From assembly GCA_949316495.1 (NCBI GenBank), contig OX439002.1:17664001-17728000 (forward strand): a stretch of 64,000 nucleotides of DNA, given 5' to 3'. A program made the position numbers and the translations under genes. Position 1 is the stretch's first letter, and the number at the start of each line of letters is the position of its first letter. This document shows positions 46,498-58,783 of this stretch, piece by piece. The notes below the pieces were generated by a model that was given only the letters and a program-made list of their open reading frames with translations, was not told where the DNA came from and did not search any database. Origin of the DNA: Amphiduros pacificus (lineage: Eukaryota > Annelida > Polychaeta > Phyllodocida > Hesionidae).

Positions 46498-48200
46498 CTG
46501 AGGCTATGTGATTTTGAGCTTTTAGAGGTACACACCAAATACCCACAGCGATAATGGTTCATGACTGAACCACTTGATAAAAATTTACAAGAATTCCGCT
46601 CAGTCTCTCAGGAGATGTGCTATCTTGAATTATGGAAATTAGCCTGGACCCTGTCACAAAGAGCAAAGGACAGCAGCGTAACGCCCAGAATGCACTGTAC
46701 CTCAAGGGCACACCTCACTTCACCGTCAAATAATCCTTCTTTATTGCGGAATCCTGTGCAATGACAGTGTGAAGTATTTTTGGGGTCATTAATCTCATTT
46801 CTTTGTCGCACAAACATATCCCAGAAAGTGTTATTCAACTTTGATTGCCATATCTTAACTTACATCCTCGCGAAAATTTACATTCAATGCATAAAACACT
46901 TGCATCATTGTAATACGAGATTGATGCAAAATTCCAAACAATACCTTTATTTTCCAACTCACTGTGCACATAAATTTCCCCAAAAGATAACATTTGAATC
47001 TAATTCAAATGTTATCATATCCTCATATGTTTTCATCTCTAGATTAGATGATTGCATTCATATATTTGAGACACATGAAAGGTTTTATCTTTATATTAGT
47101 GGCCTTGTTGTGATTGATTAATTAGTGCTTGCCTTATGCGACTCCCTTCGTTTTTGTATCCTTCCTTATCTAAACCAGGTAGAATGTGGTTTGTGCAGAG
47201 AAAGATAATATCTTGATATATTTCAGATGAATCAAGTCGGTCCTTATTTGATCCAGACAGATGTGGTTATAATGAAGTATAAACCTGTGAGCCCTAGCCC
47301 ATGAAAGCAATCACAAATTATTGTTTAATGTATTATTCCCTGTTTTAAATCCATCCTCAATTTCAGGTATATCTATTTGTCAATTAGAAAGGAGACATGA
47401 CACTTTAGTAAATTGGACACAAATGATTTATTTTTAGATAAATCTACCACCACCGGCCAATTTACTATTGGCGCACAAAACATACATTTTAATTCAATAT
47501 TACATATAAATACATATGATAACATATACAAATCTACCACATCTAATTATCCATACACAAACTCAACTAAACATTAAATCTGGCATTTGTGAAGATGACG
47601 CTCTGTACTGAGCGCATGTATAGTTATGAAATTAATAATCTGAGATTAATAATATGGCCTTAATCTGTCTGCTGACTTTAACCGTGCGACATCTGAGCTG
47701 GAATGGCGGCAAGGACCCCAACCGTCGCTTATAAAGCCCTGGGGTGGTACCCCCTGATGACATGTGACGTTGGTCAATAGCAGTTAGCTTGTCTGACCTC
47801 TGGCTCACCCAGTCACCCCTTCTAACACATTTTATATAAACATATAAACTCTCCGTAATATCATGTGGGGCATGAAATTGAGCTCTTGTCATTTTCTGAA
47901 ACAATCGCTGCAGTTGCCATTTTCATAATTTAAGATCTGCATGTACATCATCTGGCAGTTGGAAGTTCAAAAGAATAAAAGGACAGAAATACCAAAACAT
48001 TTCATATCAGAAACGATTGTCAAAATATGGAATGCAAGTCATCATGTTAATGGTTGCGATGTAGGAGAGTGACAGAGCTCTATATCCTCTCTCACCTGAT
48101 CAACGGTTTAAAACAATTTAGAAATCACAGGAAATTTGTCTTTACAATACTGCACTGATCTCGACCTGAACATGTAGATCACAGATAAATTATATGCTTT
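46498..48200. other. Intergenic region, nothing recognised
   Basis: Short open frames only, with no recognisable domain. Confidence 0.45.
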
Positions 48201-48212
48201 ACACAAGAAAGA

Positions 48213-48506
48213 GCCACGGGCCGTAGCGCAGTTGGTTAGAGCGCCAGCTTACTAGCACCAGTTCCTCTGTGGTGATCCAAAGGTCGTGGGTTCAAACCCC
48301 GGCCGTGCCGAGATTGAACTCATGATACGTTTTCCCACATGAGCTTAGGGTTAACCCGTTGTCCTTGTAAATCTGTGACCGGGTGGGTTGTCATGTCAGG
48401 GACCTGCGACATGACAATTCAGTGAGGCAGCACTATATTTGCTACAAGTAGGTCTCATCACGAAATGACTGAAATAATGTTGAAAGTGATGTAAAACCCC
48501 AAACAA
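48213..48506 (+). mobile_element. tRNA-derived SINE, family 1, well-preserved copy
   Basis: The head GCCACGGGCCGTAGCGCAG with TAGCGCAGTTGGTTAGAGCG is a good A box; GGTCGTGGGTTCAAACCCC is a good B box. The body (GTTGTCCTTGTAAATCTGTG, CGACATGACAATTCAGTGAG, CTCATCACGAAATGACTGAA) ends in AAACCCCAAACAAAC. It is flanked by a perfect 12-bp target duplication ACACAAGAAAGA (48201-48212 and 48507-48518), which fixes both ends. Confidence 0.92.
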
Positions 48507-48562
48507 ACACAAGAAAGATCACTGAGTCTTCAATCTCATGAGCAGATGTAATCTGTCTTATA

Positions 48563-49130
48563 TTGATGGATGAAATCTATATTCATTACATGAAAATAAA
48601 GAACAGAAATACAGAAATAATAATTTGTGGCAAAAGCTCACATTTAAAAAGTGGAGTCATACCTGATTTAATCAAAGTAGGAAATGATTGTATCGCAAGA
48701 TCCAATGATGTAAAGGACCTAGGTATAATAGTGGATGAGGAGTTTACCTGAAATAAGATAATAATAAGAGACTGTCTGGATGAAAAGACAGCTAATACCC
48801 TGGCTCATGCAGTTGTCACATCAATTCGTTGGAAGAATAGAAGACAAACATCAGGAAGCAAGATCATATAACAGGCATGTTAAATGAATTAGCGGAGGTG
48901 GAGGTGAGGACAGATTTAAGTTGTCTTCCTCACATGGAAGGTACAGAATTGGTATGCACCTGAATACCTATCCTCAATGTTTAACTCAAATCAGGACAAA
49001 GAAACCTAAGATCCTGAGAGCATGAGGAATATATGAATATACAGAGCTTTTGACGTATAGGCCTCAAAAGAATGGAATGCCCAGCCCCTTTTAGTTAAAA
49101 ATTTCAGGCCTAATCTGATTTAGCGTTATT
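48563..49130 (+). pseudogene. LINE reverse transcriptase C-terminal remnant
   Basis: The frame at 48563-48751 ends KVGNDCIARSNDVKDLGIIV then DEE, matching the region after the RT core of many jockey/CR1-type LINEs (typically SAKDLGVILDEEL). Downstream, about 48780-49130, pieces resembling the usual C-terminal tail appear in shifting frames. It is 5'-truncated and decayed. Confidence 0.6.
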
Positions 49131-49933
49131 TGATATTTATTATTATTATCATCATTATTACGTAAGATCACTACAGTATCTACACGCAAACATTTTTACA
49201 AATTGTATCCCAGTATTACCAGTTTTATTTGTTAAGTTGTTTTTGTTAATTAACTTAAAAACTTATTATTCATATCAATCTCATAAATTGCCATTGATGT
49301 TCACTGCATGACTTAAAAAATAAAGATAATTCAGTTGTGTGCTCTATCGATCAGATTTTCCAAACATTAGGGTTTGTGTGAAGTCTCATAATAACTGATG
49401 GAAAGTGGGCCCTGCAATGTCAGTGGCCAAACTCTCTTCAGTTGCCTCTGAAAACAGACTCTCACTTGAAGTTGTGTAAAATTATGCAGGCAGGAAATAG
49501 TTACTTCATTCATTTTCCCCCTGTGGAAAGTGACTTTTATGAGTTCTTGAAGCTGTTAACAAATAATTACAACCTGCATAGAGCAAATATACAAACAATT
49601 TCTATCCCTGGCATCGTCAATGTTGAAATTGATAACAATCCTGCAAGCCATTTTTCATCAAAATATCTCCCCGTGGAAGAGAGAACCTTCACCTTGCTGG
49701 GATGTGCGGCGATTCTCATGAGAACCCTTTAGACGCACATACCACTTTTTATTATTGTCAAACGACAGCATTTTCTCTAGACGAAACCTCATAAGATTGG
49801 TCATAAATGCATTTTGGTCATATCTTAACAACAAATTTTGTCATTGTCATTTGTCATTTTGTCATTGTGTTATAGCCATTTTAGCCGCCTGTCACTTCTA
49901 TTTTCTCATTGCCATTTTGTCATTGTCATTTGT
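49131..49933. other. Spacer with GTCATTTT-rich low-complexity sequence
   Basis: A 96-codon frame (49442-49732) is not recognised. From about 49838 to 49933 the sequence is an irregular repeat of GTCATTTT/GCCATTTT, into which the next SINE has inserted. Confidence 0.5.
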
Positions 49934-49947
49934 TCTTTACTATTTTG

Positions 49948-50249
49948 GGGCCACGGGCCGTGGCGCAGTTGGTTAGAGCGCTAGCTTTTTATAGTACCAG
50001 TTCGTTTGTGGTGATCCAAAGGTTGTGGGTTTGATCCCCGGCCATGCCGAGATTGAATTCATGAGCTGAGACCCCTTTACTAAAGAGTTGTCCTTGTAAA
50101 TCTGTGACTGGGTGGCTTTTCATGTCAAAGACCTGCGACATGACAATTCAGTGAGGCGGCACTATATCTGCTAGTAAGTAGATCTCATCACGAAATGACT
50201 GAAATAATATTGAAAGTGATGTAAAACCCCAAACAAACAGACAAACAAA
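49948..50249 (+). mobile_element. tRNA-derived SINE, family 1, second well-preserved copy
   Basis: Same A box (TGGCGCAGTTGGTTAGAGCG), B box (GGTTGTGGGTTTGATCCCC) and body as the copy at 48213, ending AAACCCCAAACAAAC plus a short CAAA-rich tail. It is flanked by a 14-bp duplication with one mismatch (TCTTTACTATTTTG at 49934-49947; TCTTTACCATTTTG at 50250-50263). The two copies are 1.7 kb apart but have different target sites, so they are independent insertions. Confidence 0.92.
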
Positions 50250-50263
50250 TCTTTACCATTTTG

Positions 50264-51040
50264 CCGTTTTGGGTCTTTGCCATTTTGCCTTGATAGATAT
50301 TGATACAAAGCTGACGATTTCAAGATTTATTCACGGATTTTAAACTTTAGGTATGTTGACAAATATTCCATTCTTGAGCATGAATAACAATGAACTTTTG
50401 TCCGAGGCTTTTGGAGGCCAGATACACAGCAAGTTGCATGCCCGCGCCAAATCGTTGCTTATTTTCTCCGGAATGGATAATCTGAATGAAGTGGCTCCCT
50501 TCCTGTGAGGGAAATTAATCTTAGTCAGGTAACAATTCTTTAAAACATAGCTCGCTTCAGTGAGAAATGAGAAATAGCTTCATATAAAACCGCTGCTGTC
50601 GTCTAACACTAATAGACAAAGGCTAGTCCCTCTATTGACTAGGAACATAAATTGACAACAATTATATTATTGAATTTTTAAAATGTGATGAGTGAAATCA
50701 TTTTGCTTAAGGGGACACCGAGGTCTATATATTACTCCTATAGGTCTATATATTACATGATTTCCCATATCTCATTAGTGTGTCCAAGTAAGAGACATCT
50801 TAAACAAAATGCAAAATGACAAGTTTTGTGACTTTTCATATTGTTAATAATTAAAACAAACCAGAATTAATCCAGAGAATTGGGTTTTCCCTGACAGGCT
50901 GATCTCAATATTATTATTCTTTGCAAAGCATGTGCACATGCATTTATGCTGTAGCCTTAAAAAGATGGCCAGAATTTTTTATTATAATATCACTATTCAT
51001 CAATGTCCATATTCGTAATAATGCACGTGCCACTGAATAG
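50264..51040. other. Intergenic spacer, nothing recognised
   Basis: No gene or element recognised. Confidence 0.45.
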
Positions 51041-53606
51041 TAAATGATGTTTTCTTATGGAAAAAATTATCCTTAAATAGTTATCAAACAAATTCAAAGT
51101 TGTGTGGTCGGCTTATATTTTCTGCCTCATCAATCTAATTTCCTACTCTTAATAATGCCCACTTAACCTGTGATGAAGTTTCTGGGGGAGAATCTTCATC
51201 TCTACAGCGTGGCATTTCATGAGGTTTGGGACAAATCTGATGAGAATACACTGGCACTGCAGGAGGGGTCAGAGGAGCATATTCCATTTTCTCAGTATAT
51301 CGTGGCTCAGTGGTCAGGTGGGAGCAGATCTGCATACCAACCCAACTCCAACCGCTGATGTTTTATGCTACTTGACACAACCAATTTTGTACCAAATGTC
51401 AACCATGTCTAATAACTATTCATGGAAATAATTCTGCTAGCTGTGACAAGAATACCCATTCAGATAAATGTCGCTGGAGATATATACATCTAACGTTGTC
51501 AGATTGATAAGGGAATACCTTATATTCTCAACATAAAAACCTCATTTTATTCCTCGATGTATCACCTTTGAATTTTATCATATTTTTTAACAGATAGCAG
51601 AACAAAATAATAGAATGCATGAGTTAATTAGCTTCTGATTAGAAAGGACAAAACTAAATCAGCAACAGACATTAGCTTTTATTTGTCGTGCTCCTTTAGT
51701 ATGAAGTACGTGCAGCTCAAAACATATGTAACTCAAGTAAGACAGGATCAAGACTCACAAATATATAATAAAATAAGGGTACTTTGCAATGTAAAATAAT
51801 CGGTACACTTAGTTAATACATGCTTCCCCAGGACATTACAAAACAGAAAGTGTTGAGTTGCAAGGCGTGATGTGACCTTCAATTAAGGAGACATGCAGAC
51901 ATGTAGATAATATATCCCGTATCTTCACAAGCTAATTGTGAACCCACTTCCTTTACTTAAGAGATATCTTTGGAAATAAATCAGCCTGTCCACGGTATCC
52001 GCCTGAAGTCATTTCCTGGTGGACAAGCTGCACCTATCAGGTGTATGCTGTCTCCACAAGACAGCACATATCAGAATGTGTTAAAGGCGCAAACACCAGC
52101 AGGCACACATCATCAGATGACAAATATTATAATGGAATAAGACGTATTAAATGGATGATTTAATTGAAATGTTCCCAAGAGTCCAGAGCAGAATTATGTG
52201 CTGTAAAATCATTAGGAGAGGTTCAGTTTAAGAAGCTAAGCAATGTCTCCTAAAGACATGTTGTTAATATTTCAGTTTATATTCTGATTAGACTACCATC
52301 CCAATTTGTCGATTAAAATTCCTCTTTTAGATGAAAGACATTTGTGTAAAAACACTATTTTCGTATATTGTGAAGTGAAATTGTACACTCTAAAATTGGA
52401 CAGCGTGATAACATGTCTTGTCTGAAGTGTGTGCTCCACCAGCTCAGCTGGGTATCAGTTGATACTCAAATTAGCACTACTAACTCAGGTCTACCCGACC
52501 TAGCTAAGATGTTTATGGCATAGCATTATTGATTTCATCCCATTGTATGCATACACAGAGGAGCTTTTATAAGTTTAGAATCATTTATTTTGCAATATGT
52601 TGTCAATACTGTGCTACAAAAAGAGTTAAGAATTGCCTTGTACAGAGAGACCCATTTATAAATCAAAGCTAAGATACATATTTGAGTCATAATGTAGTCA
52701 CAGGTACCCTCCACAGCAGATCGTCTACTTTACAGGTAAATGCCATGTATATACCAAAGTAGGCAGACAAAGAGAGTCATGGGATGGACCATTAGTCCTT
52801 CAAGGGGGGGGGGGGAGAGTTACTCTGCATCACATCTGTAGTAATGGTCGTCGTTAATTGATTGGCTGATCCATACACCTCCTAATCAGTCAAAAGCAGA
52901 ATTATATCTCACACCCCCCTAAAAAAAATGATAGATAAATGAACCTTAATGGATTACTTTTGAGCATATGACATCGGCATGTACTCGGTTATGGTATTGC
53001 GAATGAGCAAAGCTGAAATTGAAAATTGAACAGAATGAAATGGAGTTCTGAATGTCTTTTTAACAGTTTTTGAAAAGAAATGTCCTGCAGAGTTTTGGGA
53101 GTCATCTATTATGATGTCACTTCCTGTTTACAAGTCCTCACAAAGATTATACTGCCCTGTGATTGGTCCATAATCAAAGCATCTTTTGTTTTTGTTTGCC
53201 TGACCACCAAGTCAAAATGGTGTCAAAATGAATTCAGTTTAGGATGACATATCTTTTCATGGTATGTCATTAGCATAAACATTTATTATTACCACATTAA
53301 CAAAATGAGAAATGTACTTCCAAATGAATCTACACTAAAAATGAATGTCAGATTGTTGTCTGGTATACATATTCGTCATGTGGGCCTTTAAGTTTGATAA
53401 ATATTAGCATAAATGACTCATAAATGTCATATTACCAACATGACATTTAGGAGAGATGAAGATTCTCCCCCAGAAATTTCATCACAGGTTAAGTGGGCAT
53501 TATTAAGACTAGGAAATTAGATTGATGAGGCAGAAAATATAAGCCGACCACACAACTTTGAAAACTATTTAAGGATAATTTTTTTCATAAGAAAATATCA
53601 TTTAAT
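51041..53606. repeat. Inverted-repeat structure: arms of about 160 bp around 2.25 kb
   Basis: The left arm 51041-51202 and right arm 53453-53606 are reverse complements with few differences. Shared phrases include GGCTTATATTTTCTGCCTCA, CTTAACCTGTGATGAA and GGGGGAGAATCTTCATCTCT. The outer ends fade at AAATGATGTTTTCTTATGG and its complement. The spacer has no transposase frame and includes a G10 run (52806-52815). It could be a non-autonomous DNA transposon with long terminal inverted repeats or a genomic inverted duplication. Confidence 0.75.
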
Positions 53607-54415
53607 TTTAAGCAAAAACTTTAATATATTTTTATGTTATTTCAATTGCTTTTGAAAATATGAACCGTCATGACAATATATATTATATGCAATTGTTACG
53701 AAGGAAAGGTATGGTGACCTAAACTTTTTTGGGTCCAAATAGAAAATTATTTCTCAATCAGCTCTCAACCAGAAAGGAATGGTAATCGCAAGGCACATAC
53801 GAAACAAAGACAATGAGACAGCCACCCTGACACTTATAATTGTCACCTAAAACAGACATTTTCACACAAGGAAGCCCCTATCACAATTTTCACTTGTTTA
53901 AATGGTTTTTCTTCAGGTTCTCACCATGCAGTAAAAGTAATAGCCGTTTTATACAAACACAAGACAAGAGAGGTTAATTTGTGCCATAAATGTTGAAACA
54001 TGCTTGTATATCTCAACAGATGACACATCCATCAATTGTTTACCAGAAATCATTACATGAGTAAACGTAATTGTAACAAAGATGTTCTAACATAATAAAA
54101 TAGGTTTAATCTTTGATAATACTTAAGTCAAACTGGGGTCAAAATCCTCTCCATAATTCCTCTCCTTTGCACATAATGTAAATTCAAAGAGAGATGAAAA
54201 AACTGTGATTTATCATCAATTTACATTACTTCAAAAAATGGACTTTCAACAGTTCCACCCTGATGCCGATGATGATCATCATTCCCACCATAATTATTAT
54301 CGTCATAACACTCACGTTCATTGTCATATTCTTTACAGTTATCATCAGTTGCATTAAGGTCATCATTCTCTGGTGGATGTTGCAATCTTGCAGCCGATGG
54401 ATCAGGATTAAGAAC
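53607..54415. other. Intergenic spacer, nothing recognised
   Basis: No gene or element recognised. Confidence 0.4.
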
Positions 54416-54805
54416 TTAGAAGCTGGCCTTTCTCATAGCCTGTCCTACCGCAACACCCAGCTGGCCTGTTCTAAATATGGAGAAGTAGACTATTATCAGA
54501 GAGGTAATTGACATCCCTTGTGATCTGTGAATAGATAAAGCAAATGCAAATCTCGTTGGTATATGTGCCCTTGTCGCCACCTTACCACCTTTACTGTTGT
54601 AAACAAATGAAAAGAAAATAGATTTGCATATCTTCTTTTGATTGCTTTCTCCGAATGCCACCACTGGGCCAGTATCAGTTAATTTAATTACTTCTCCTCT
54701 GATGCCATTTACAAGAAATTGATTGATATTTTGAACAATAACAACTGGATCACCGATTATAAAGTGAAGTGGAATTTGGTCATTATGACAGAGTGAGTAT
54801 CATTA
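54416..54805 (-). pseudogene. PIF1-like helicase C-terminal fragment
   Basis: On the minus strand the frame reads IIGDPVVIVQNINQFLVNGI, then RGEVIKLTDTGPVVAFGE and TRFAFALSIHRSQGMSI. This is the order found at the C-terminus of PIF1/RecD-type superfamily 1 helicases: a G-PV-L-N-LVNG-RG block, then the A-A-TIHKSQG motif. The usual KSQG is RSQG here, and the terminal ALSR motif is not intact. No Walker A or upstream helicase motif is found, so it is a fragment of a helicase gene or of a Helitron. Its first part is duplicated at 55411-55525. Confidence 0.65.
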
Positions 54806-55410
54806 CCAAAATGTGTCTCAGGTCAGCCAGGAGCAATATAACTGGGAACCTAAGAATTATTGCAAAGAGGCTTGGAGTAGAAATGTCAGTTGCCAAGAAT
54901 GAAGGGCATATGAGATTGAGGCATGCTCATATCAATGATGTCTGTCAGCTGAATCAGTGATAAGTGGTTTTAGCCTTGTGGAAATTGAGTGTATTTTAGA
55001 AAATATATATGTCAATTGTGATTTTCAAATTGTAAGTTCTGATACAGTTTCAATATTGTTTTTATATCAATATTTTACTCTCGTCTAATGAATGTTTTTT
55101 AAAACGTGATATTATATATGAAAAACCTCTATTCTATCATATATTTTGTGAAGTGAATGAATAAAATGATTTTACAATCATAATGTCACATGTCTCCTTT
55201 GATGGCGATACAAGGCAAATTTCATTCTGAGTAGATCATTTTCATTTTGAAAAAAAAAGAAAAACAAAAAACAAAAATATAATAAAATACAATGATCATG
55301 AATTTATCTTTTTAAAAATATTTCTCATCACATAAGATATGTAATTATATATGTAACATTACACAACTTACCAATACTAAATGTGTAATTGTTGGTGGCC
55401 CATCTCAGTT
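54806..55410. other. Spacer between helicase fragment and its duplicate, nothing recognised
   Basis: AT-rich sequence with A-rich low complexity around 55250-55290. No gene seen. Confidence 0.4.
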
Positions 55411-55525
55411 AATTACTTCTCCTCTCATGCCATTTACAAGAAATTGATTGATATTTTGAACAATAACAACTGGATCACCGATTATAAAGTGAAGTGGAAT
55501 TCGGTCATTATGACAGAGTGAGTAA
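55411..55525 (-). repeat. Partial duplicate of the helicase fragment
   Basis: Nearly identical, in direct orientation, to 54683-54796 (TTAATTACTTCTCCTCT, CAATAACAACTGGATCACCG, GTCATTATGACAGAGTGAGT). It covers only the part encoding the GDPVVIVQNINQFLVNGIRG block. Confidence 0.85.
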
Positions 55526-56389
55526 TAATGCCAGCTTTGGTTGTTTTCTTGACTTTTCTGGATTATTATTGAGAAGTGTTTTCCTGCTCAGAAATCAACT
55601 AAATCCTCCATTCAAATTTGCAATGGGCAAACTATAATGTTTTAAAACAAAGGGGAGAGCATCATTTAGATTGTTTTTCATATATACTGTTTTACCAGTT
55701 CACACCTTTCGGAATTCCAAAACAACTAATCTGCATTACATAGGTAGGAATGCTAGTCATTCAATCTTCTCACATCCTCTGCCGCCATTGGCCAAAATTT
55801 GGTCCAGGCTTGTATGTCAGTCACGCTCACCATCCAATCAGAATTTACCTAACTCAGATTGCTACCTGTAATCAGTTGGCTCATTTTTTCATTCATCAAT
55901 CAATGCATAGCCTGATTTTTTTTGTAACGAATAGTCATGACTTGCGGCCAACACTGAACGCAGCATTCCACCATTGACGGAAGTTATTGATATGAGAGAC
56001 GTCCTGTTGTTGATGGTGAATAACAACATGGTGGCAAATCAGTCTTGCAAGTTATGCTCCCACAGTTAACAATATATATGACTTATGCCCAATTGGAGAA
56101 CTCATCAAGGTTTTTGTTTAAAGAACAATGGGAGAAACCAAAAGGAACACAAACAAGCTCTGGTGGAGTTTGGGAAAAAGGGCCATACCAATCTGACGGA
56201 TGAGAGAGAATGCACTGTATTCAGGGAATCCAGGCTACATTACATTGCTTCCATGCAAATCAAACCTTAAGCTGATATATACTGCACCCCAATTTCGAAT
56301 ATGTTTCTCTCCCAAAACAGTACGTTGTATTGATAAAGAATTGTCCTTTGTTAGTTATATATGGATCATACATGCATGTAAATCTGTGC
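55526..56389. other. Intergenic spacer, nothing recognised
   Basis: No gene or element recognised. Confidence 0.4.
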
Positions 56390-56628
56390 GATCACTGGTG
56401 ACAGATCCTCTGCGGTGACACAAAGGTCATGGGTTCGATTTCCATCCGTGTCAGCATTGACCTCATTTTACAATTTCTCAAAATGAACTGAAGGTTTAAT
56501 CTGTTGTTCTTGTATATATGTGACTGGTTGGGTTGTCGTGTCAAGGATCTGTGGCACTTTATCTGCTAATAAATAAGTCTCATCATGAAATAATCAAAAT
56601 GTTGAAAGTGGCGTAAAACCCCAAACAA
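56390..56628 (+). mobile_element. tRNA-derived SINE, family 1, 5'-truncated copy
   Basis: Starts within the tRNA-like head. The B box GGTCATGGGTTCGATTTCC, the body (CTGTTGTTCTTGTATATATG, CTCATCATGAAATAATC) and the tail AAACCCCAAACAAAC are recognisable; the A box is lost. Confidence 0.8.
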
Positions 56629-58183
56629 ACAAAACCACTGATGACCCCACGATAGTATTTTGAGACTTGTGTCATTAACATGATTAAAGATCTAATTTCT
56701 TTCTTTCATAAGTTATAACGTCAACAGACATACAAATTTGGAATCATACTAAGCCTGTCTCAAGTCAAGAACACTCTCTGTATATAATACAAATTATATA
56801 CAGATACAAATTGCCAAGAATAATGAGATATGTGACTAGAATAATGAAATATGTGACTAAGTTATCAGAAAATAATTACCACACTATGTGATTTTCTTAA
56901 GTAATAATGTATACAGCAATATCAAGTGCAAACTTAACGGTAGGAAATTTCACTGCAAAAACCTCATTGCTGTATTTTGGAAGGTGTTTGGTACATATGG
57001 TGCCACCTGGTAGTAGCAAATACTAGTAATATGGGTCTTACAATCCTGTACTGGCCCTGATCGAGAGTTCAAGAGAACACTTGAAAGCCGTTTAGACTTT
57101 TTTATTTAGATATTCATGTGAATTCCATTCGATATTTTACCATTTCCTGGTTCAATTATTCATATTGTCAGGTTGTAAATGGACAAACTCGTTTTAAAGA
57201 GACCAAAGAGTGTCTCAGATGGTATCACAACTAATGCAAATAGATCTCTTTTAAAAGAAGAAGCAATCCATATTTCACATCTAAGCTAAAACACCATATT
57301 TTCTGTAGACAGGTACGTACCTAAAGCAGGAAATTACTTACATTGAATATAGAGTGTACCATGACACATTATATACATTTAACTTGAACCTGAAAAACAA
57401 GGAATCCATACATCAAGTCGTCCGGTATGATGTTGGCTTAAAAAGGAGCTAATTATATCTATCTCTAGATATATACGCAATGCATTGAGGTTGAAAATGT
57501 GTTTGATTTCTCTTAAGGTAAGTACACATCATGGATGATTCTATTTCTTTTCCCTTATCTCGGTTGAAATCCTGCCAGAAACACTTAGTCTTATTAAAAA
57601 CAGGCAATTAAACACAGAACATCTTTATTCTAATTCATGGTGTTATATATTTTCTTCAGTCGGCACTTTTATCCAGGATTTAAGTGATCAAATATATTAT
57701 TTGATTCATGCATTTTGCTTCGCATAGTCTGCTGTAAAATAAGATGAAGTACACGAATTATGAATTTATTGTTTCAATATTTAGAGATATAGGAATAAAT
57801 GAACAAATGACTCATAAGCACATGGCTTTATCATAGAACATAATCAGGTAAAAAAGGATAACATGATTAATATCCTGTGTGTTGCTGTCCCAGTTATGAC
57901 AACTGTTATCAGTTGATGTATTTGTATGGCTCTTCCAGTATCACAACCTTCCTTGCTCATATGTGATAAGATTTCAGACTTTCAGATATGTCTCTATTTT
58001 GAAGTGTATTGAATCATGGGCTAAGAAAGGAAACGCATTAATGGGAAATACAGAAGTACTTAATCAGGTAGATTCATTTCCAGTAAATATCTTATGACAA
58101 ATCTTTTCTATAACTCTAAAATGATAAAATGACACCGATAACAAACATCAAATGACGTTTTTAATAATGAAAAAGTATGAACA
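56629..58183. other. Intergenic region upstream of the two-TM gene
   Basis: No gene recognised. It may hold the promoter and any 5' untranslated exon of the gene at 58184, but no core motif stands out. Confidence 0.45.
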
Positions 58184-58783
58184 ATGACTGTAAAAGTTGC
58201 AGATCAAAAATGGAAGTTAAAATTGGAGGATAAACGCTGTGGCTACCCATCCGGCATGGAAGAGGCAACGGTACGGTGTACCAGCAGGGGTATTCGGTCC
58301 ACCATACTGTTCATCCTAGCGATGATGCTGACTGGACCTGGTGTATTCCTCACCATCCATGGTTCACAACTACTCGCTCAAGACCAAGAAGAGGGCAAGG
58401 ATAAGGATGTCAATGTTCCCATAGTCATAGGTCCGGTTATGCTCCTGGCAGGCTGTGTGTTTCTTGGAGCTGCTCTGGTAACATGTTGGTCTCATTCTTG
58501 CTGCTCCAGAAATGAGGATTTACAACCCATATATGTCATAGAGAATGATTTGGATATGATGCCCCCACCAAGCATGGAGGAGACCGACAGAGATTTCCAA
58601 CCTTACTCTATTGAGATATTAACATCTGTAAATGAAATTAATGAAACTGCAAATGGATTACCGTTGCAAAATACAGGTCATTTAGACTTGGACGGGAGTA
58701 TTGATCTTAATGGAATTGTTGATGTTCACGAAGTGCTAGAAAGCGATATAAGAGAGGGAGAAGCGACGTTTACCAGATATTGA
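58184..58783 (+). CDS. Two-transmembrane protein of unknown function, 199 aa
   Basis: I do not recognise this protein. One uninterrupted 200-codon frame starts at an ATG with AACA before it and ends TTTACCAGATATTGA. Visible: a basic N-terminus; TM1 near residues 38-60 (STILFILAMMLTGPGVFLTI); a short acidic/basic loop (QDQEEGKDKDVN); TM2 near residues 79-101 (IVIGPVMLLAGCVFLGAALV); then a Cys cluster (CWSHSCC), a likely palmitoylation site; and an acidic C-terminal tail of about 90 residues ending FTRY. There is no signal peptide, so a hairpin topology with both ends in the cytosol is probable (inference). The GP-rich TM2 loosely recalls small TMEM proteins such as TMEM200, but the match is too weak to name it. 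A poly(A) signal AATAAA follows at 59178-59183. Frame length, hydrophobicity pattern and composition favour a real gene. Confidence 0.7.
   Translation: MTVKVADQKWKLKLEDKRCGYPSGMEEATVRCTSRGIRSTILFILAMMLTGPGVFLTIHGSQLLAQDQEEGKDKDVNVPIVIGPVMLLAGCVFLGAALVTCWSHSCCSRNEDLQPIYVIENDLDMMPPPSMEETDRDFQPYSIEILTSVNEINETANGLPLQNTGHLDLDGSIDLNGIVDVHEVLESDIREGEATFTRY

Noticed and set aside
48213-48290. Possible tRNA gene with good A and B boxes
   Set aside because: The boxes belong to the head of a SINE: the same head and 220-bp body recur elsewhere, with target duplications, and there is no intact cloverleaf.
49442-49732. 96-codon frame with plausible protein composition
   Set aside because: Not recognised, no splice context or downstream exon. 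A protein-level search is needed to exclude a decayed exon.
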